The notes under the pieces are model-generated. The model saw only the letters and a program-made list of their open reading frames with translations. It was not told the origin of the DNA and ran no database searches. Shown here piece by piece: positions 44,582-56,388 of a DNA stretch of 64,000 bases (position 1 is the first letter of the stretch; each line of letters opens with the position of its first letter). The position numbers and the translations under genes were made by a program. The DNA lies in NCBI GenBank assembly GCA_002150815.3, contig NDFF03000006.1, forward strand, positions 1 through 64,000, written 5' to 3'. Source of the DNA: Grammothele lineata. Taxonomy: Eukaryota > Basidiomycota > Agaricomycetes > Polyporales > Polyporaceae.

Positions 44582-45782
44582 CTGGGTTATCATAGCTCAT
44601 CATAAGTCTTACCCAGAGATTCAGCACAGTGATATGTTCCAGCTGGGGAGGCACATCAGACATTCCATAGTGTAGACAGGTCATTAAGGTGACAAAGGAA
44701 TAAGAAATAATGGGTTAAGATCCTCAAGATATCCAAACTATATTGCAGCATAGTGTGACTTAAGGTATACAGAATGGTAATGCACAATAAGGTGTATCAG
44801 TGTTCAGATAAATAAGCAGTTTAAGGCGTTCAAAGATTTTGTATAAGTTCACATACATTTCATAATCCAGACCTACCAGCTTGTTCGAAGGACGCCCAGC
44901 CTACATGGACGTGTCTGGAATTCAGACCACCAAGACAATCATTAGACTAATGTGACTATAAGAGGGCCTTGAATAGAAGACATACTAAGACAGCTTCGTC
45001 TTCAGGACCCATCAGACTGCCATAGACAGCTAGGTCACATAAGAGCCTGTACAGGTACATTCAGACCTCATAGTAGTCCAGCCACACAGGTTGTTCAGAT
45101 GCATCCAGGCCACAGAACCACCGGTTCACACAGGCCGTTCGTATGCGTTCAGGCCGTTCGTATGCGTTCAGGCCGTTCGTATGCGTTCAGGCGCGTTCAG
45201 GCGTTTCAGGCGCGTTCAGGCGTTTCAGGCGTGTTCAGGCGTTTCAGGCGCACCGAACGCTTGAACAGAATAAATGACGGATGGGATACAGAAGAGCAAT
45301 GCGTAACCCATACAAACCAGCAAGCTCACAGAGCAACAGAGGATTGTTCAACTAGGGGGAGGGGACGAAAACAGAGGCGCGGCCTATCACAAACGGTTGG
45401 GCGGATACAACAGGGAGCAATGATACGGGATTCAAACTGATCAAGACAAAGGTATGAAAATATTGGGGGCAGGGGGAAGGGGGGCGATACAATGGGCACG
45501 GGGCAATGGCAATGCAGCGAGGACAGGCGTTCGGTAGCAGTGAGGGTAGCAATATGAGGGACAACGGGACCGATGGGGTATTGGCTCCTTGCAACGACGA
45601 CGGGCAGCGTGGTTGGCCGAGGCCCATGACGGCGTGCAGCCTGCAGCCGTTGGACCTGTCGACGGCATAGGCCACCGATGCATAGGCCGGTCGACCGCTG
45701 CCACAAGCAGGGGCCCGCAAGCTGGAGGGGAGGAGCGTCAGCGCAGCTGGGTACCGATATCCGCTACACCTACCGGCTGCGA
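44582..45782. other. Non-coding; probable right end of the CACTA element
   Basis: About 1.2 kb. TTAAG motifs (44690-44830) and many CAGAC-type motifs (44865-45090) suggest subterminal transposase-binding repeats, followed by the tandem repeat at 45130-45250. No gene seen. Confidence 0.45.
45130..45250. repeat. Short tandem repeats
   Basis: Three copies of a 19-base unit GGCCGTTCGTATGCGTTCA, passing into about three copies of a related unit GCGTTCAGGCGTTTCAG. Confidence 0.85.
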
Positions 45783-48700
45783 CTAGTCGTCATCGTCGGC
45801 CAAGTCTTTGAAGGTGAAGCCGCTAGGGAGCCAGGGTACCGTTGAGGTCGACGCCCCGGGATCAGCAGCGCCCGGGTTTTGGGGCCCAGCCATGCGATCG
45901 CGAGCCGCCTGGTAGGCCGCCTCGATGACGGCCGTCTTGCGCGCCTGGATGGACCCGACAAGATCCAACGTCTGTCGTGAAATCTCCGACCCACCGAATA
46001 TAGGCTTGGCGCCGGTTACGGGATCCTCCTGGACGACCCATCGCTGGTTACGCTTGGATTTCTTCTCGTGCTCAGGCTTCTCAGGCTTATAGACGAGATT
46101 GGAGGCCCAGAGACCGCATCCACGATTGCCCTATGCAAAACTTGAGCGGTTGAGGATACGGGCGGCAGGCAGTACGTACCGACACACCGGCGATGGCCAA
46201 TGCACCGATGGGGGCCTTCACCTTTTCTTCATATCCTGGGACAGGGAGCGCGCCTTTCGTCGCCTCGAGGTGTGCCATCAACGGGCCTTGCACGAACGGG
46301 CTCTTCAACATACCCTATAGCGACGGTCAGCAAGACATGATGCCGCACAAACGGGCATGCGGGTCAACCTGCCTTCTTCTTAGTCGACCAAGGGTCTTCG
46401 TAGAGGACTTGGTGCGACGTGATGAGCTGTGAAAGGAACGCCCGAGACTTCTCAGTGTTACGGAGCTTCGCGCTGTTGTTCCGAATCCAGTTCCCCGTCG
46501 CCTCAATGCCAGCATAGCCGATCTGTGATCGCCACTCGTACACCCGCTGCATGATCTGTGTAGGGTTTGACACAATTGAGGGGCGATCACGAAACGGCAA
46601 CGGGGCACTTACATGCTTGAAAAAGACATCACCTTCGACGATGACGTGAGGGATGGCCGGGCCGTGTGGACTACCATTGCCATACACCACATCCCACGCA
46701 GCCTGAGCCATCGAGACTGGGACGGGCTCCCAAGGGTTGTCCACCGTGCCGTAGATGGATAGGATGGTGGGAAGGAGCATGCCCCTCCACCTATTCCCGG
46801 CCTTGACGTTCTCTGGCAATGCACCGGGGTCGGCACCGCCCCCTGCGATTATGATGGGCTGGGGAATGTAACCGTTAGAGGGTACATGCCGTGGAGCAGA
46901 GCCTTACCTCATCCTGAGTGCCGGCCGCCATGACCCCCTCCGCGTTGAACTCGATCTCCTCGCCCTCACCCTCATACTCACCCTCGCCCTCGCCCTCGTA
47001 CTCCTCCTCGCCCTCGCCCTCGCCCTCGTACTCCTCCTCCTCCTCCCCCTCCTCCTCCCCCTGGTCCCCGTCTTCTTCGTCCTCCGCCTCGCCGTCGCTC
47101 TGACCCTCGACGTATTCCCCATCATCACCACCGGGCTGCTCGTCGCTCGACTCGTTAGAGATATCAATGACCCCAAGACTCCGGGGCGGTGCGGGATGTG
47201 GCGGGTCGACGTCCATATCATCCGCCTCAGCTGCTGTCATCAACTGTCGAGAACGATTCAGCTCTGCAGCCTCCGCAGCGAGGGCGGCGAAGCCGTTGAT
47301 ATGCCGCTCTGACACAGGGGCTGCCCTGCGCTTGCGAACGGTGCCCGGCGTCCCGGTAGTGGAGCGGCCGCGCCCCTTGCCAGCCGATGCGCTGGACGTA
47401 ACGGATTGGGCCCTGGACGGGGCGGGGGCGGAGAACACGTCCCGTACCGTAGCCCGGGATGGGCCTCGGGTAGGGGCAGGGGCCGACAATGAGGCATGGG
47501 CCTTGGCCTTAGCGATCTGCTTAGGGGCTGCAGATGCGGCCGGCTTCGAAGGAATCTTCTTTGGAGGGAGGGCGGGCTCAACCTCCTCGACCTTGATGAG
47601 GCCCTAAAACGACGTTAGTGCAACGAGACGCACAACGCAAATATGAATAAATACATACCATGGTCGTCGACGTGCGGGTAGGGGCAGGGACTGTGCCCTT
47701 ACCGGTCGAGGACGAGGGGGCGGTCTTGCGGGTCGGGGCCGAGACGGTGCCCTTGCGGATCGGAGTTGGGCCCGGGAGCTCGATCAGTTGAAAGGAATCC
47801 ACCTCTTCATCATCCCCCTCGCCTTCGGACTGCACGTACCCGCCCTCCGCGATGTCGATGAGCTTTTGGGATGACGAATCGTCCTTGGCCTTGGCCTTAC
47901 CCTTTTTCGTGCTGCTGAAAATATACGGCGTGAAGAGAACGATGGGCGTGGAGGGGGCGCGTCGTAGAGTAATCATGTCGGGTGGTGCAGATGTGGAACG
48001 GGTTGGCGTATGGGTGCTGTCGTTGTTAGCAAGATCGTAGACCAGCAGGCGGAGGAACACATACGTGGCTGATATCACGTGCCCTCCGGAGATGTCGGTC
48101 GACAACTCCGCGCGCGCTTGAGCCACCATGGTACGGATGTTGGGCTGAAGAACGTCAGCGGAAGGTGCAGCGTTGGGCTTCTTCTGACCGGCAGCGTTTC
48201 CTGCCTTTGGCTTGGTCTTCGTCTTCTTGGGAGGCGGCTTCACAGGGGACGCATTGATCCCGCCAGGCGCAGACTCATTGGAGTCAGCGTCCGAGCCATT
48301 CTGCCCCGGGCCGGGGGTTGGTGCCTCCTCGGGGATGTCGTCCATGGCGGGCTCACCACGTTTGCGTTTTGAAATCTTGTCCTTGCTCATGGTCGGAGTT
48401 TCGTTGCCATTGCCTGTCCGGACGAGAACGTCCATCAGCATCGAAGGGGGTTGAACCCCTGTGCGCGCGGCCTCTCGTGCGGCCTGAGCCCGTTGAATGC
48501 TGTCCTCCACCTCCGCTATCGCCAGGGCCCCTTCGTTCCTCGGAGCAGCGACCGCCTTAGCCCCCCTGCCCCTGCCCCTGCCTCTTCCCCTGCCCCTGCC
48601 CCCGCCCCGGGCCTTACCCTTCCCCACATCCCTATCGCCACCCGATTCCACCTCCATCCCCACCTCCGTCTCCGTTGCCTTCGCTTTGGCCTTAGCTTTG

Positions 48701-48816
48701 CCCTTGCCTCCTCCTTTGCTATTGCCGGCGGCCGCACCAGAGGCGCGGGTCTTCTGAGGCAGGTCGATTTCGCCCGGATGGGCGAGGCGCGAGGAGGCCC
48801 GCAGCTGCATGTTCAT
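45783..48816 (-). CDS. Large unknown protein of the Plavaka-TET element
   Basis: Six exons, 48816-47659, 47603-46908, 46858-46613, 46555-46373, 46314-46180, 46130-45783, all joined in phase 0, give 921 aa. The first 600 residues are low-complexity: a GRGRGRGRGRG run near 80-95, Lys/Ala-rich basic patches (KKTKTKPK), Ser/Pro/Thr stretches and a long Glu/Gly acidic run near 575-610. The C-terminal 300 residues look folded: GNRWRGMLLPTILSIYG, PHVIVEGDVFFKHIMQRVYEWRS, LYEDPWSTKKKGMLKSPF, AHLEATKGALPVPGYEEK. I do not recognise the family with confidence. Intron 4 needs a GC donor (AAG then GCAGGT) to stay in frame. It is divergent from the dioxygenase and transposase and shares their high GC content. 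Confidence 0.65.
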
Positions 48817-48894
48817 TGGCTCTATATGGGCGTTGGCAGAAAATGGGCGGAAATAGGCGGCGAGAGGCGAGATGGAATGACGATGGGGGGCGAG

Positions 48895-49062
48895 GGAGGA
48901 GGTGAGGGAGGCGAGAGTCGAGAGGCGAGAGGCGAGGCGAGAGGCGAGAGACGAGAGACGAGAGAAGCGAGACGAGAGGCGAGGGCTAGGGGCGAGAGAC
49001 GAGGGGCGAGGGACGAGAGACGAGAGACGAAGGACGCGAGACGCGAGACGAGGGGCGAGGGG
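48895..49062. repeat. Purine-rich GAGRCGA tandem tract
   Basis: About 165 bases made of GAGAGGCGA, GAGACGA and similar 6-9-base units on the plus strand; almost pure purine apart from the C. Confidence 0.85.
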
Positions 49063-49489
49063 CTCAAGATGTGCGGTGGGGGGTAATAAGGCTCAGTGCA
49101 TGCTGGCAGGGCGAGGCAAGGCAGAGCGTGGAGCAGGGACGAGGTAAGACGTACTGAAGTCTGACGCCAGCTAAGGACGCGACTAGTGCCCGACCGACGT
49201 CCTCATCGGTTTCAGGGCCTGGAGCGTAAGGTAGGACTCCCGAGATGTAGCGGATGCCTTGAAGGGCGTGTAGGCTGACAGGACACGCGAGTCAGCTTCT
49301 CTTTCGTTGGTACTCAAGGACGGATGCAGGGCATCAGGAAATAACGCTACAAAGAGCGGGGTCACGTTACCGCGATCGCGGTCGCGGTCACGTGTCTATC
49401 AACAAGGAGCGGATATACCCCCGCCCTTCCCGGCATGGGTGCTACCCTTTGCGCCCCCACTACTCGGCGGCCCCAGCGCACAAATCCCT

Positions 49490-49720
49490 CCCTCCATCCT
49501 CCTCAGTCGCGAGCGGCCGCACGTCGAAACGCGCCCCTGCCATCCGGCGGCCCGCTCGCGCTACCGTCCATCCTCCCATCCTCCTCAGTCGCGAGCGGCC
49601 GCACGTCGAAACGCGCCCCTGCCATCCGGCGGCCTGCTCGCACTACCATCCATCTCTCCACCCCCAATTCCCCCAAAGCGCGGGCGGACCTGCGTCGCAA
49701 CGCGCCTCTGCCATCCCCCT
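49490..49720. repeat. 82-bp tandem repeat, about three units
   Basis: CTCAGTCGCGAGCGGCCGCA recurs with an 82-base period (49502 and 49584); a degenerate third unit ends near 49715 at CTCTGCCATCC. Confidence 0.85.
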
Positions 49721-50064
49721 TCGTATGGCGTGGTGGTAGGAAAAGGGGGTGCACGCACCATGGGTGGGGGCCGACATATTCTGAACGACCGGCCGTCTTG
49801 ATCGGAAATTCTTGAGGGGCGAGCATAGCAGGATGCTAGGCGATGGTTGATGTACACGCCGAGATAGATATCAGCTGAGGAGGAGGAGGCGGAGGAGGAG
49901 GCGGCGGCAGTGGCGGCTTCATAGAGACGGGTGGCTTAATGGGAATAGCAATGGTACAATCCGGATCATAACCGCGGCCACCGGTGCTGATGGCACTAGG
50001 CATGGATTAGTTGAGGCAGGATTGAGCCAGACTAGTAGCGAGACGGATAGGATAGGTAGACGGG

Positions 50065-50103
50065 GCAGCAACTGAGGCGGAGGCGGAGGCGGAGGCGGAC
50101 GCG
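50065..50103 (+). repeat. GGCGGA hexanucleotide repeat
   Basis: Five or so consecutive GAGGCG units; a related GGA/GGC-rich tract lies at 49877-49918. Confidence 0.8.
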
Positions 50104-50605
50104 CTGACGCCGAGCGCCGAGTAGCCAAACACGGTAGCGCCTTGAGTCTCGTCGCGCACGCTAAGTCCGAATCATCCTCCTCTACAGCCCCACCCCTCCG
50201 CCCCGTCCCATCGCGTGCAGTACGACGTCTCGAGCAGGAATACCCAAGCGAGCGCGTTCCTCGGCGTCGCCCTCCCGTCAGTAATCCTGTACGTTCGCGC
50301 GACTAAAAGGGCTCACCTTGAATGCTATACTAGCCCGGCGTGCACCCGTGCAGCCTTCAGCGCAGGCCCCGGTATGCAGCTGCACACCTTCATCGTGCAT
50401 TCAGTGACATATAGGCATTCTAGACACAGCGCGGGACTCGCTCTGGCAAGACCTACTCCCCCTATGCCGAGTCCCCGATCTTGGTGAGCGAAGGCTTCGA
50501 CATCGACCCTCTGCTGGAGGCCGCCGTGCAAAGGCATCTCTCCGCGGATATAGGGAATGGGCGAGATGTATTTCTGGGGCCTGCGGACATGGAGAATACG
50601 GGTGC

Positions 50606-52168
50606 GTGACATACCGATATAATCACAGATCCCCTCCTTATTCCTTTCCTCCCCTTGCGCCCCTCAACGTTCGACAACCGTGGACGTCGCCGCTTGGCTC
50701 TCCTCAAACCCATCCCCATGCCATCCCGTCACCCTCTGAAGCAGACCCCGCCTCAGTCGCATCCGCGACGTCGAGTGCACCTCTTCCTGAGCGATCCGTG
50801 GCGCCGCCCGTAGACTTCTTCGCCCCAGCGGGCGGCATAGAGGCTGCACGATCCAAGAGCCGTAGCAAGCGCTATTTTCAGCAGAAGCGCGATACCAAAC
50901 GAGGGGCCAACCCCTCCAAGCCGAAGTATGCAGCGCTGCGTCGGGCCTGCGCGGCAGAGCCAATCGCTACAAACGTCTCAATTGGATGCCCGGTCGAACA
51001 GGGGGGATCCACCACAGAACCGCAGGCCTCCGCCGTTAGTCTCGACCGCCCCCATTTCCCTATCGCGAAGTCGTACTGGCAGGGCGTAAACCAGCCGCGA
51101 GAGTCCGACGGCGGGACGCTTGATCGACTGAGGGCTGAGGGCTTTGGTTACGTGGAATGGAAGGGGCAGTAAGTTCCCGTATTACTCTCCCCCCGCTGGG
51201 CTAAGCACTCTTTTGCTAGGGACTCGCATCCCCTGGTAGAGCGGACGTATGGCAAGATCATAGGGTGTCTGGCGGGCTCCCCAACCGGGAGCAGTTGGAC
51301 AGAGGTGCATAAGGGGGCCTGTAGCGACTTCAAAAAGGCCCGTGCCAGCCTTGATGTTATGGGATACAAGTATGACCATCGCCGTGGTCCATTTTGGGCC
51401 ATTGACTCGGGCGAGTCGTACGGTGCTGGGCAATCGGTAGGCAAATGTATTGCATCCCACCGTCGCCGGCCAGCTGAATCTAGCCAGGCTCCCAGCAACG
51501 TTCTTCTGAAAAAACAGAACCGTCAAGTGATGGACGGCCTTCTCAACAGCAACAACATCAAGCGCATCGCAGGCTTCCAGGACAGTAAGTTTGACTGCGA
51601 ACGTCTTCATCGGGCATTCCTGACCTTCGCTGTTATGCAAGGCGCCTTCAAACTGTGGGCCCCAAGGCTTCATCAATACTACGGCGACACGCTCGAAGAG
51701 CTCAATTCGCATCATCCCCAGCTCCGTCGCAACTTCGATCATTCAGTGTTCGCCGCTGCGACTGCTAACCTAGGCCCGCAGACCGTCACCCGACCGCACA
51801 TCGACCATCTAAATCTGCCAAACGGTTGGTGCGCCATCACAGCCCTCGGGCGATACGATCCGACGCGTGGAGGTCACCTTGTCCTCTGGGACCTCAAGCT
51901 CATCATTGAGTTCCCTCCCGGTGCGACCATCCTCATTCTGTCCGCAATCTTCAAACATTCGAACCTCCCTATCGCCGACGACGAGATGCGCTATTCGTTC
52001 ACACAGTATACGGCCGGCAGCTTGTTTCGATGGGTTTCCAACGGGTTCCGGTTCCAGAAGCTTTTGGACGCCGAGGGCCAGAAGTCCGAGAGCGGTGAGG
52101 CACGGTGGATGAAGAGTATGGACCTGTTCAGCACCATGGAGGAGCTGGCGCGGATGGCAGAGTTGTAG
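50606..52168 (+). CDS. TET/JBP-like Fe(II)/2-oxoglutarate dioxygenase
   Basis: Two exons are clear, 50606-51168 and 51220-52168 (503 codons). The first has no ATG, so the true start lies in an upstream exon I could not fix. The Fe(II)-binding His-x-Asp is HIDHLNLP (H381, D383 counted from 50606), the distal ligand is in IFKHSNLP (H434), and the 2-oxoglutarate-binding Arg is probably R445 in EMRYSFTQY. The spacing of about 50 residues between Asp and His, and the GGHLVLWDLKLIIEFPPGATILI strand pair, match the basidiomycete TET/JBP family, whose members oxidise 5-methylcytosine or thymine in DNA. A basic, disordered N-terminus (SKSRSKRYFQQKRDTKRG) may bind nucleic acid. The ligands are intact, so activity is plausible. 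It lies 315 bases upstream of the Plavaka transposase on the same strand. Confidence 0.8.
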
Positions 52169-52483
52169 GGTTCCTTCTTTCCATATCTAGACGCCCTTAT
52201 TGCAATTCAATACAACCTCCTTTCTCTTCCTCCGCGCGCCAGAAGCGGCCGTTCAATTCCTTGCACCATGCGTCCATTATACCTGTCAATTATGCCCCCG
52301 CCCTTCGGCCAACAGACAGAGCCATCAAGCGCACCGTTGCGTGCATGTTCACATGGCGGGTGAGCCTCACTTCATACCAGACGCCCGACGCACTACTTAT
52401 ACCCCAAGCAAAGCTGAGCAGCCCCATACAGCTCAACCCCTCTAAGCACCGACACCTCTTCTGAAACCGACGCCTCCTTGACA
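52169..52483. promoter_or_regulatory. Spacer between dioxygenase and transposase genes
   Basis: 315 bases holding the 3' end of the dioxygenase and the promoter of the transposase; a pyrimidine-rich tract lies near 52210-52240. Confidence 0.4.
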
Positions 52484-55400
52484 ATGAACCGCGCGCCATC
52501 GAACCGACGGATTCCTTGCCCCGTTCCCGGCTGCCTTCGGGTTTGCCGTATGGACACCGAATACATGCAGCATCTGCATTGCATCCACCCCAACGTCGAG
52601 GCCCCCCAGCCTCCTCAACTTGAGCTCATCGTCAGCGACGATGAAAACGATCGCCTCGACGGGGATGAAGATGATCCGGTGATCCATACGAGCCCATTGG
52701 TGCGACAGCGAGCCCTCGGATACAGCGAGGGGAGGCAGCCGCTCCCGCGCCTGTAAGCCCCCACTCGATTCCACACCAGACTGCCCTAACCCCAATTCGT
52801 GACAGGGAGATACTAGCCCAGTTGTCCCATCAACTGGACGATTCGGACAACGATGACGATTACGACTCGGACGACGAGCCACCGCCCCTGATGCCTGTGT
52901 CGGACTCGGAAAGCGACTACGAGGGAGACAACGATGACAACGACGACAACGACGACAACGATGGCGGCGACGGCGGGGGCGAGGGCAACAGGCCGCGGCC
53001 CGATGATGACGACAGCGACGTCGACGACGGTCCCCTGCCAGGTCCTGGATGGGGCTGGCGTTTTGCGGCTAGGGGCGGCCCTGGTGGACGTCGTCCTGAA
53101 CCTGCTAGGGCAGACGGCGGCTTGGCTGCCGAGACTGTACGCGAAACTCACCCAAAATTCACCGGTACGTACCTTCCTTGACGCCCCGTCCCTTGGCCAT
53201 TATAACTGAGTTTTTTTAGGTCAACCTTGCGATGCTACGGGACGGCCGCTGCCTCCCGATGCGCGTCCACCACCGCCCGCTGCAGAGCGAAGCAGTGATG
53301 ACTGGACGCCTTTCCGCGACCGCGTTGGCTTCGAGGCTGCCCATCTCATCTACTCCGAGGCTCAAATGTCTGCCCCGAAGATAGATCGCCTGCTCAATCT
53401 CTGGGCGGCCTCCCTGCTCCCTCACGGGGACGCCCCTCCGTTCCGTAATCACGAGGAGCTTTATGAAACCATCGACAAAACGCCTCTTGGAGACGTCCCA
53501 TGGAGCCAGGTCACAGTCTCCTATGACGGCCCTCGTCCGGAGGACGAATCGCAGACCCCATCGTGGATGACTGAGCAGTACGCCGTGCACTTCCGTGACG
53601 CCCACGCCGTCGTCCTGGAGCTCTTGAAAAATCCCGCCTTCAAGGACGATATCGACTTCGGTCCATTCAAGGAATCCCAGAACGGCGATAGAATCCTCCG
53701 CGATCTAATGAGCGCCGAGTGGGCGTGGGAGAAGGCGGTTCGTCCTTTCGCGCAGCGTGTCAGCTCGGTATTGACTTAGAACCGTGCAGGATTTTCTCGC
53801 CAACAAAGTTGATCAGCCCGAAGGCCTCTCCTTCGTCCCCATCATTCTCGGTAGCGATAAGACGACGGTCTCTGTCGCCACCGGGCAAAACGAGTACTAC
53901 CCTCTGTATTTGTCCCTAGGAAACGTTAGCAACAACGTCCGCCGAGCACACAAAGGCGCGGTGTGTGTTCTTGCGTTCCTCGCAATCCCGAAAGGTAAGC
54001 TCCGCCCACACTGGCATGGAACGCTTTTAATCCCTCGCCATAACAGCCACTCGTAAACACGCTAACAGCGTAGAATTCCGCAAATTTCGCCGGCAACTTT
54101 TTCATGCGTCACTGGCGAGAATTCTGCAGTCGCTGGGCCCGGGAATGGAGAAGCCGGAAGTCGTCCGGTGCGGCGACGGCCATTTCCGCAGAGTGCTCTT
54201 TAGTTTAGGCCCGTATATCGCCGACTATCCCGAGCAGACGCTTCTTGCTTGCGTCGTTTATTCCTGGTGCCCCATGTGTGTAACACGACCGTTCCCCTCC
54301 CCACGCTCTGAGTCTGACATCGAGTGTACAGCTGCACAGCATCCCGGAGTAACTTGGACAACCCGCCGAACCCACCGATGGATCGGACGAAGAAGCTCAC
54401 TGCAACGATCGCAAAGAATTGTTCTGCCAAGAGTCAGTGGGAGGACTGGGGCGTTGTTCCGGATGCAGTGGTGGGGCTGTCTCATCTGCGCTTCTAAATA
54501 ACATGTATTCATTGTCGCTCTACAATTAGCCCTTCACGGACCATTTCCCCTATTCGGATTCTATTCACGAACTCATTGCGCCGGATATACTTCACCAGCT
54601 GATCAAGGGCTGCTTCAAAGATCACTTGGTAACTTGGGTTGAGCAGTTCGTCAAGACTCTCCCAGAGGGAACTAAGAAGCTTGCACAGATTGACCGCCGG
54701 TGGGTGGGCTTCTACGTACGCATTGCATTACTACACTCACTCCGTCCCAATACCATTGATTGCAGCCTCGCCGTCACCCCTCCCTTCTCCAAGCTACGTC
54801 ACTTTCACGAAGGCCGTTCGTTCAAGCAGTGGACCGGCGACGACAATAAAGGATTGATGAAGGTGAGCAATCGATTGTATATCTACCTTGCTGCGTATAC
54901 ACTAAGTATGAACTGAATCTCAGATTTATGTTGGCTCAATTGACGGCGTCGTCCCCCGATACATGGTCCGCACGGTCAGAGCCTTTATCGAATCTTGCTA
55001 TCTCGCACGTCGCAGCTCTCAAAAGAAGATCTCACTCAAACAACTCCACGAGTCTCTAGAACAGTACTACATATACAGAGAGATTTTTCGTGAGAAAGGC
55101 GTTCGTATAGATAGGAACGGTATCAACGCCTACTCGCTCCCTAGGGGGCATTCGCTGAAACATCTCATCGAACGGCTTTGGAAATTCGGCTCGGCCAACG
55201 GTCTCTGCTCCTCCATCACAGAGTCCAAGCACATCAAAGCGGTCAAGGAGCCGTGGCGTCGCTCAAATCGTTACGAAGCCCTCGGTCAGATGCTTCTGAC
55301 CAACCAGCGGCTTGACAAGCTTTCTGCCGCGCAAGTTGACTTCGAGGAGCGAGGCATGCTGGACGGGGACTATCTTGCGTCACTGAGAAGCGAGCTGGGT

Positions 55401-56388
55401 ATGTCCTTCGTCGTGTTCTTTCGTCTTCCTCCCCTTCTTACGAGAATCCTGCCTTTTCAGGGGTTCCTGAGCCAAAACGGCGCGGCAGAAAGCCCAAGTC
55501 TAAGGGAAAATCCTCGGCATCCAACGCACCCGCTTCTCAGCACCTACGAGAGGATGGCGATGGCGCTGTGGAAGGACCGAGGACCCGTGGGTATGTTGAA
55601 ATGGCGCGGACCAGACGTAAGGCCTCTCTTGATTCGTATTTCGAAGCATTACTAGGTTCTGACGGACCTTCGCTACAGAGCGTTATCTACCGACCTCTGC
55701 CCAGGACTTGGGGCCGCGTTTTGGCATCCCCAACCTGCACACGCTCATTCGCCGATATCTCTTCCGCGTCAGTAGTACGCCCGACATCGAACACTTTAGC
55801 GACGAAGCACTCTACCGGGATGTGGAACTCTGCCCCCAGTTCGACTCGCCCCTCTCGGTTTTCTTCTCCGCCTCCGCCACATTCTATGCGCCAAGTGATC
55901 CGTGCGGGGCTGGCGGTATGCGCAGGGAATACATACGCGCCACTCCTATGTGGCGGAACGGCGCCCCTCGCTGGGACTGCATCTTCGTTTACCGGGACCC
56001 ATCCGTCCACGGGCTTCTCGGGATGCACGTCGGACGTGTACGTCTGTTTTTTTCATTCAAGCAGGGAGGAAAGTTGCACGAATGTGCAGCCGTACACTGG
56101 TTCTGGAGGACCGCCGACACCCCCGACGAGGACACCGGTATGTGGGTTGTGTGTCCGGGACGTCTTCCGAACCCCGATGCCATTGGGGAGCACGCTCCGT
56201 TCATCACCGTCATTAATATCAGCGAGATCATTCGCGCTGCTCATCTCTCTGGGGTTAATACTAACCTAGAGGTTCCGGAGAAGATGCGCAGCTACGAGAG
56301 TCTTGATACGTACAGGATGTTTTTCGTCAATAAGTTCATAGATCATCACGCGTTCGAGCTACTCCATCCCCTCCCGTCTTCCTCTTAG
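52484..56388 (+). CDS. Plavaka-type transposase, apparently intact
   Basis: Eleven exons, 52484-52752, 52806-53164, 53220-53737, 53790-53994, 54047-54275, 54332-54470, 54530-54699, 54766-54862, 54924-55398, 55461-55616, 55679-56388, give 1108 aa. The protein starts with a C2H2-like finger (CPVPGC...HLHCIH, about residues 12-34), then a very acidic spacer (about 90-150). The catalytic core shows the family blocks FVPIILGSDKTTVSVATGQN, YPLYLSLGNVSNNVRRAH, AFLAIPK, FRKFRRQLFHASLARIL, LGPYIADYPEQ, IHELIAPDILHQLIKGCFKDH, FKQWTGDDNKGLMK and LCSSITESKHIKAVKEPWRR. The C-terminal region has SVFFSASATFYAPSD, GGMRREYIRATP and VNKFIDHHAFEL. Donors at 54276 (GTGTGT) and 54471 (GTGGGG) are weak but keep frame and homology. 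Plavaka belongs to the CACTA-like RNase-H-fold transposases. Confidence 0.88.

Larger units (their letters stand above)
48817..50605. other. Non-coding, repeat-rich region between the divergent element genes
   Basis: About 1.8 kb with three simple or tandem repeats (listed separately) and no credible gene. The 5' exon or exons of the dioxygenase probably lie in its last 400 bases. Confidence 0.5.

Noticed and set aside
48451..49086. 211-codon plus-strand frame of Arg/Glu repeats
   Set aside because: It is a translation of the purine-rich tandem tract and the complement of the 921-aa gene.
50215..50487. 90-codon frame upstream of the dioxygenase as its first exon
   Set aside because: I could not find splice sites joining it to the 50606 exon in frame; the true first exon remains open.
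37438..56388. One single giant element spanning the CACTA and Plavaka genes
   Set aside because: They carry two different transposases with separate partner genes and a repeat-marked junction near 45.1 kb, so two adjacent elements are simpler.
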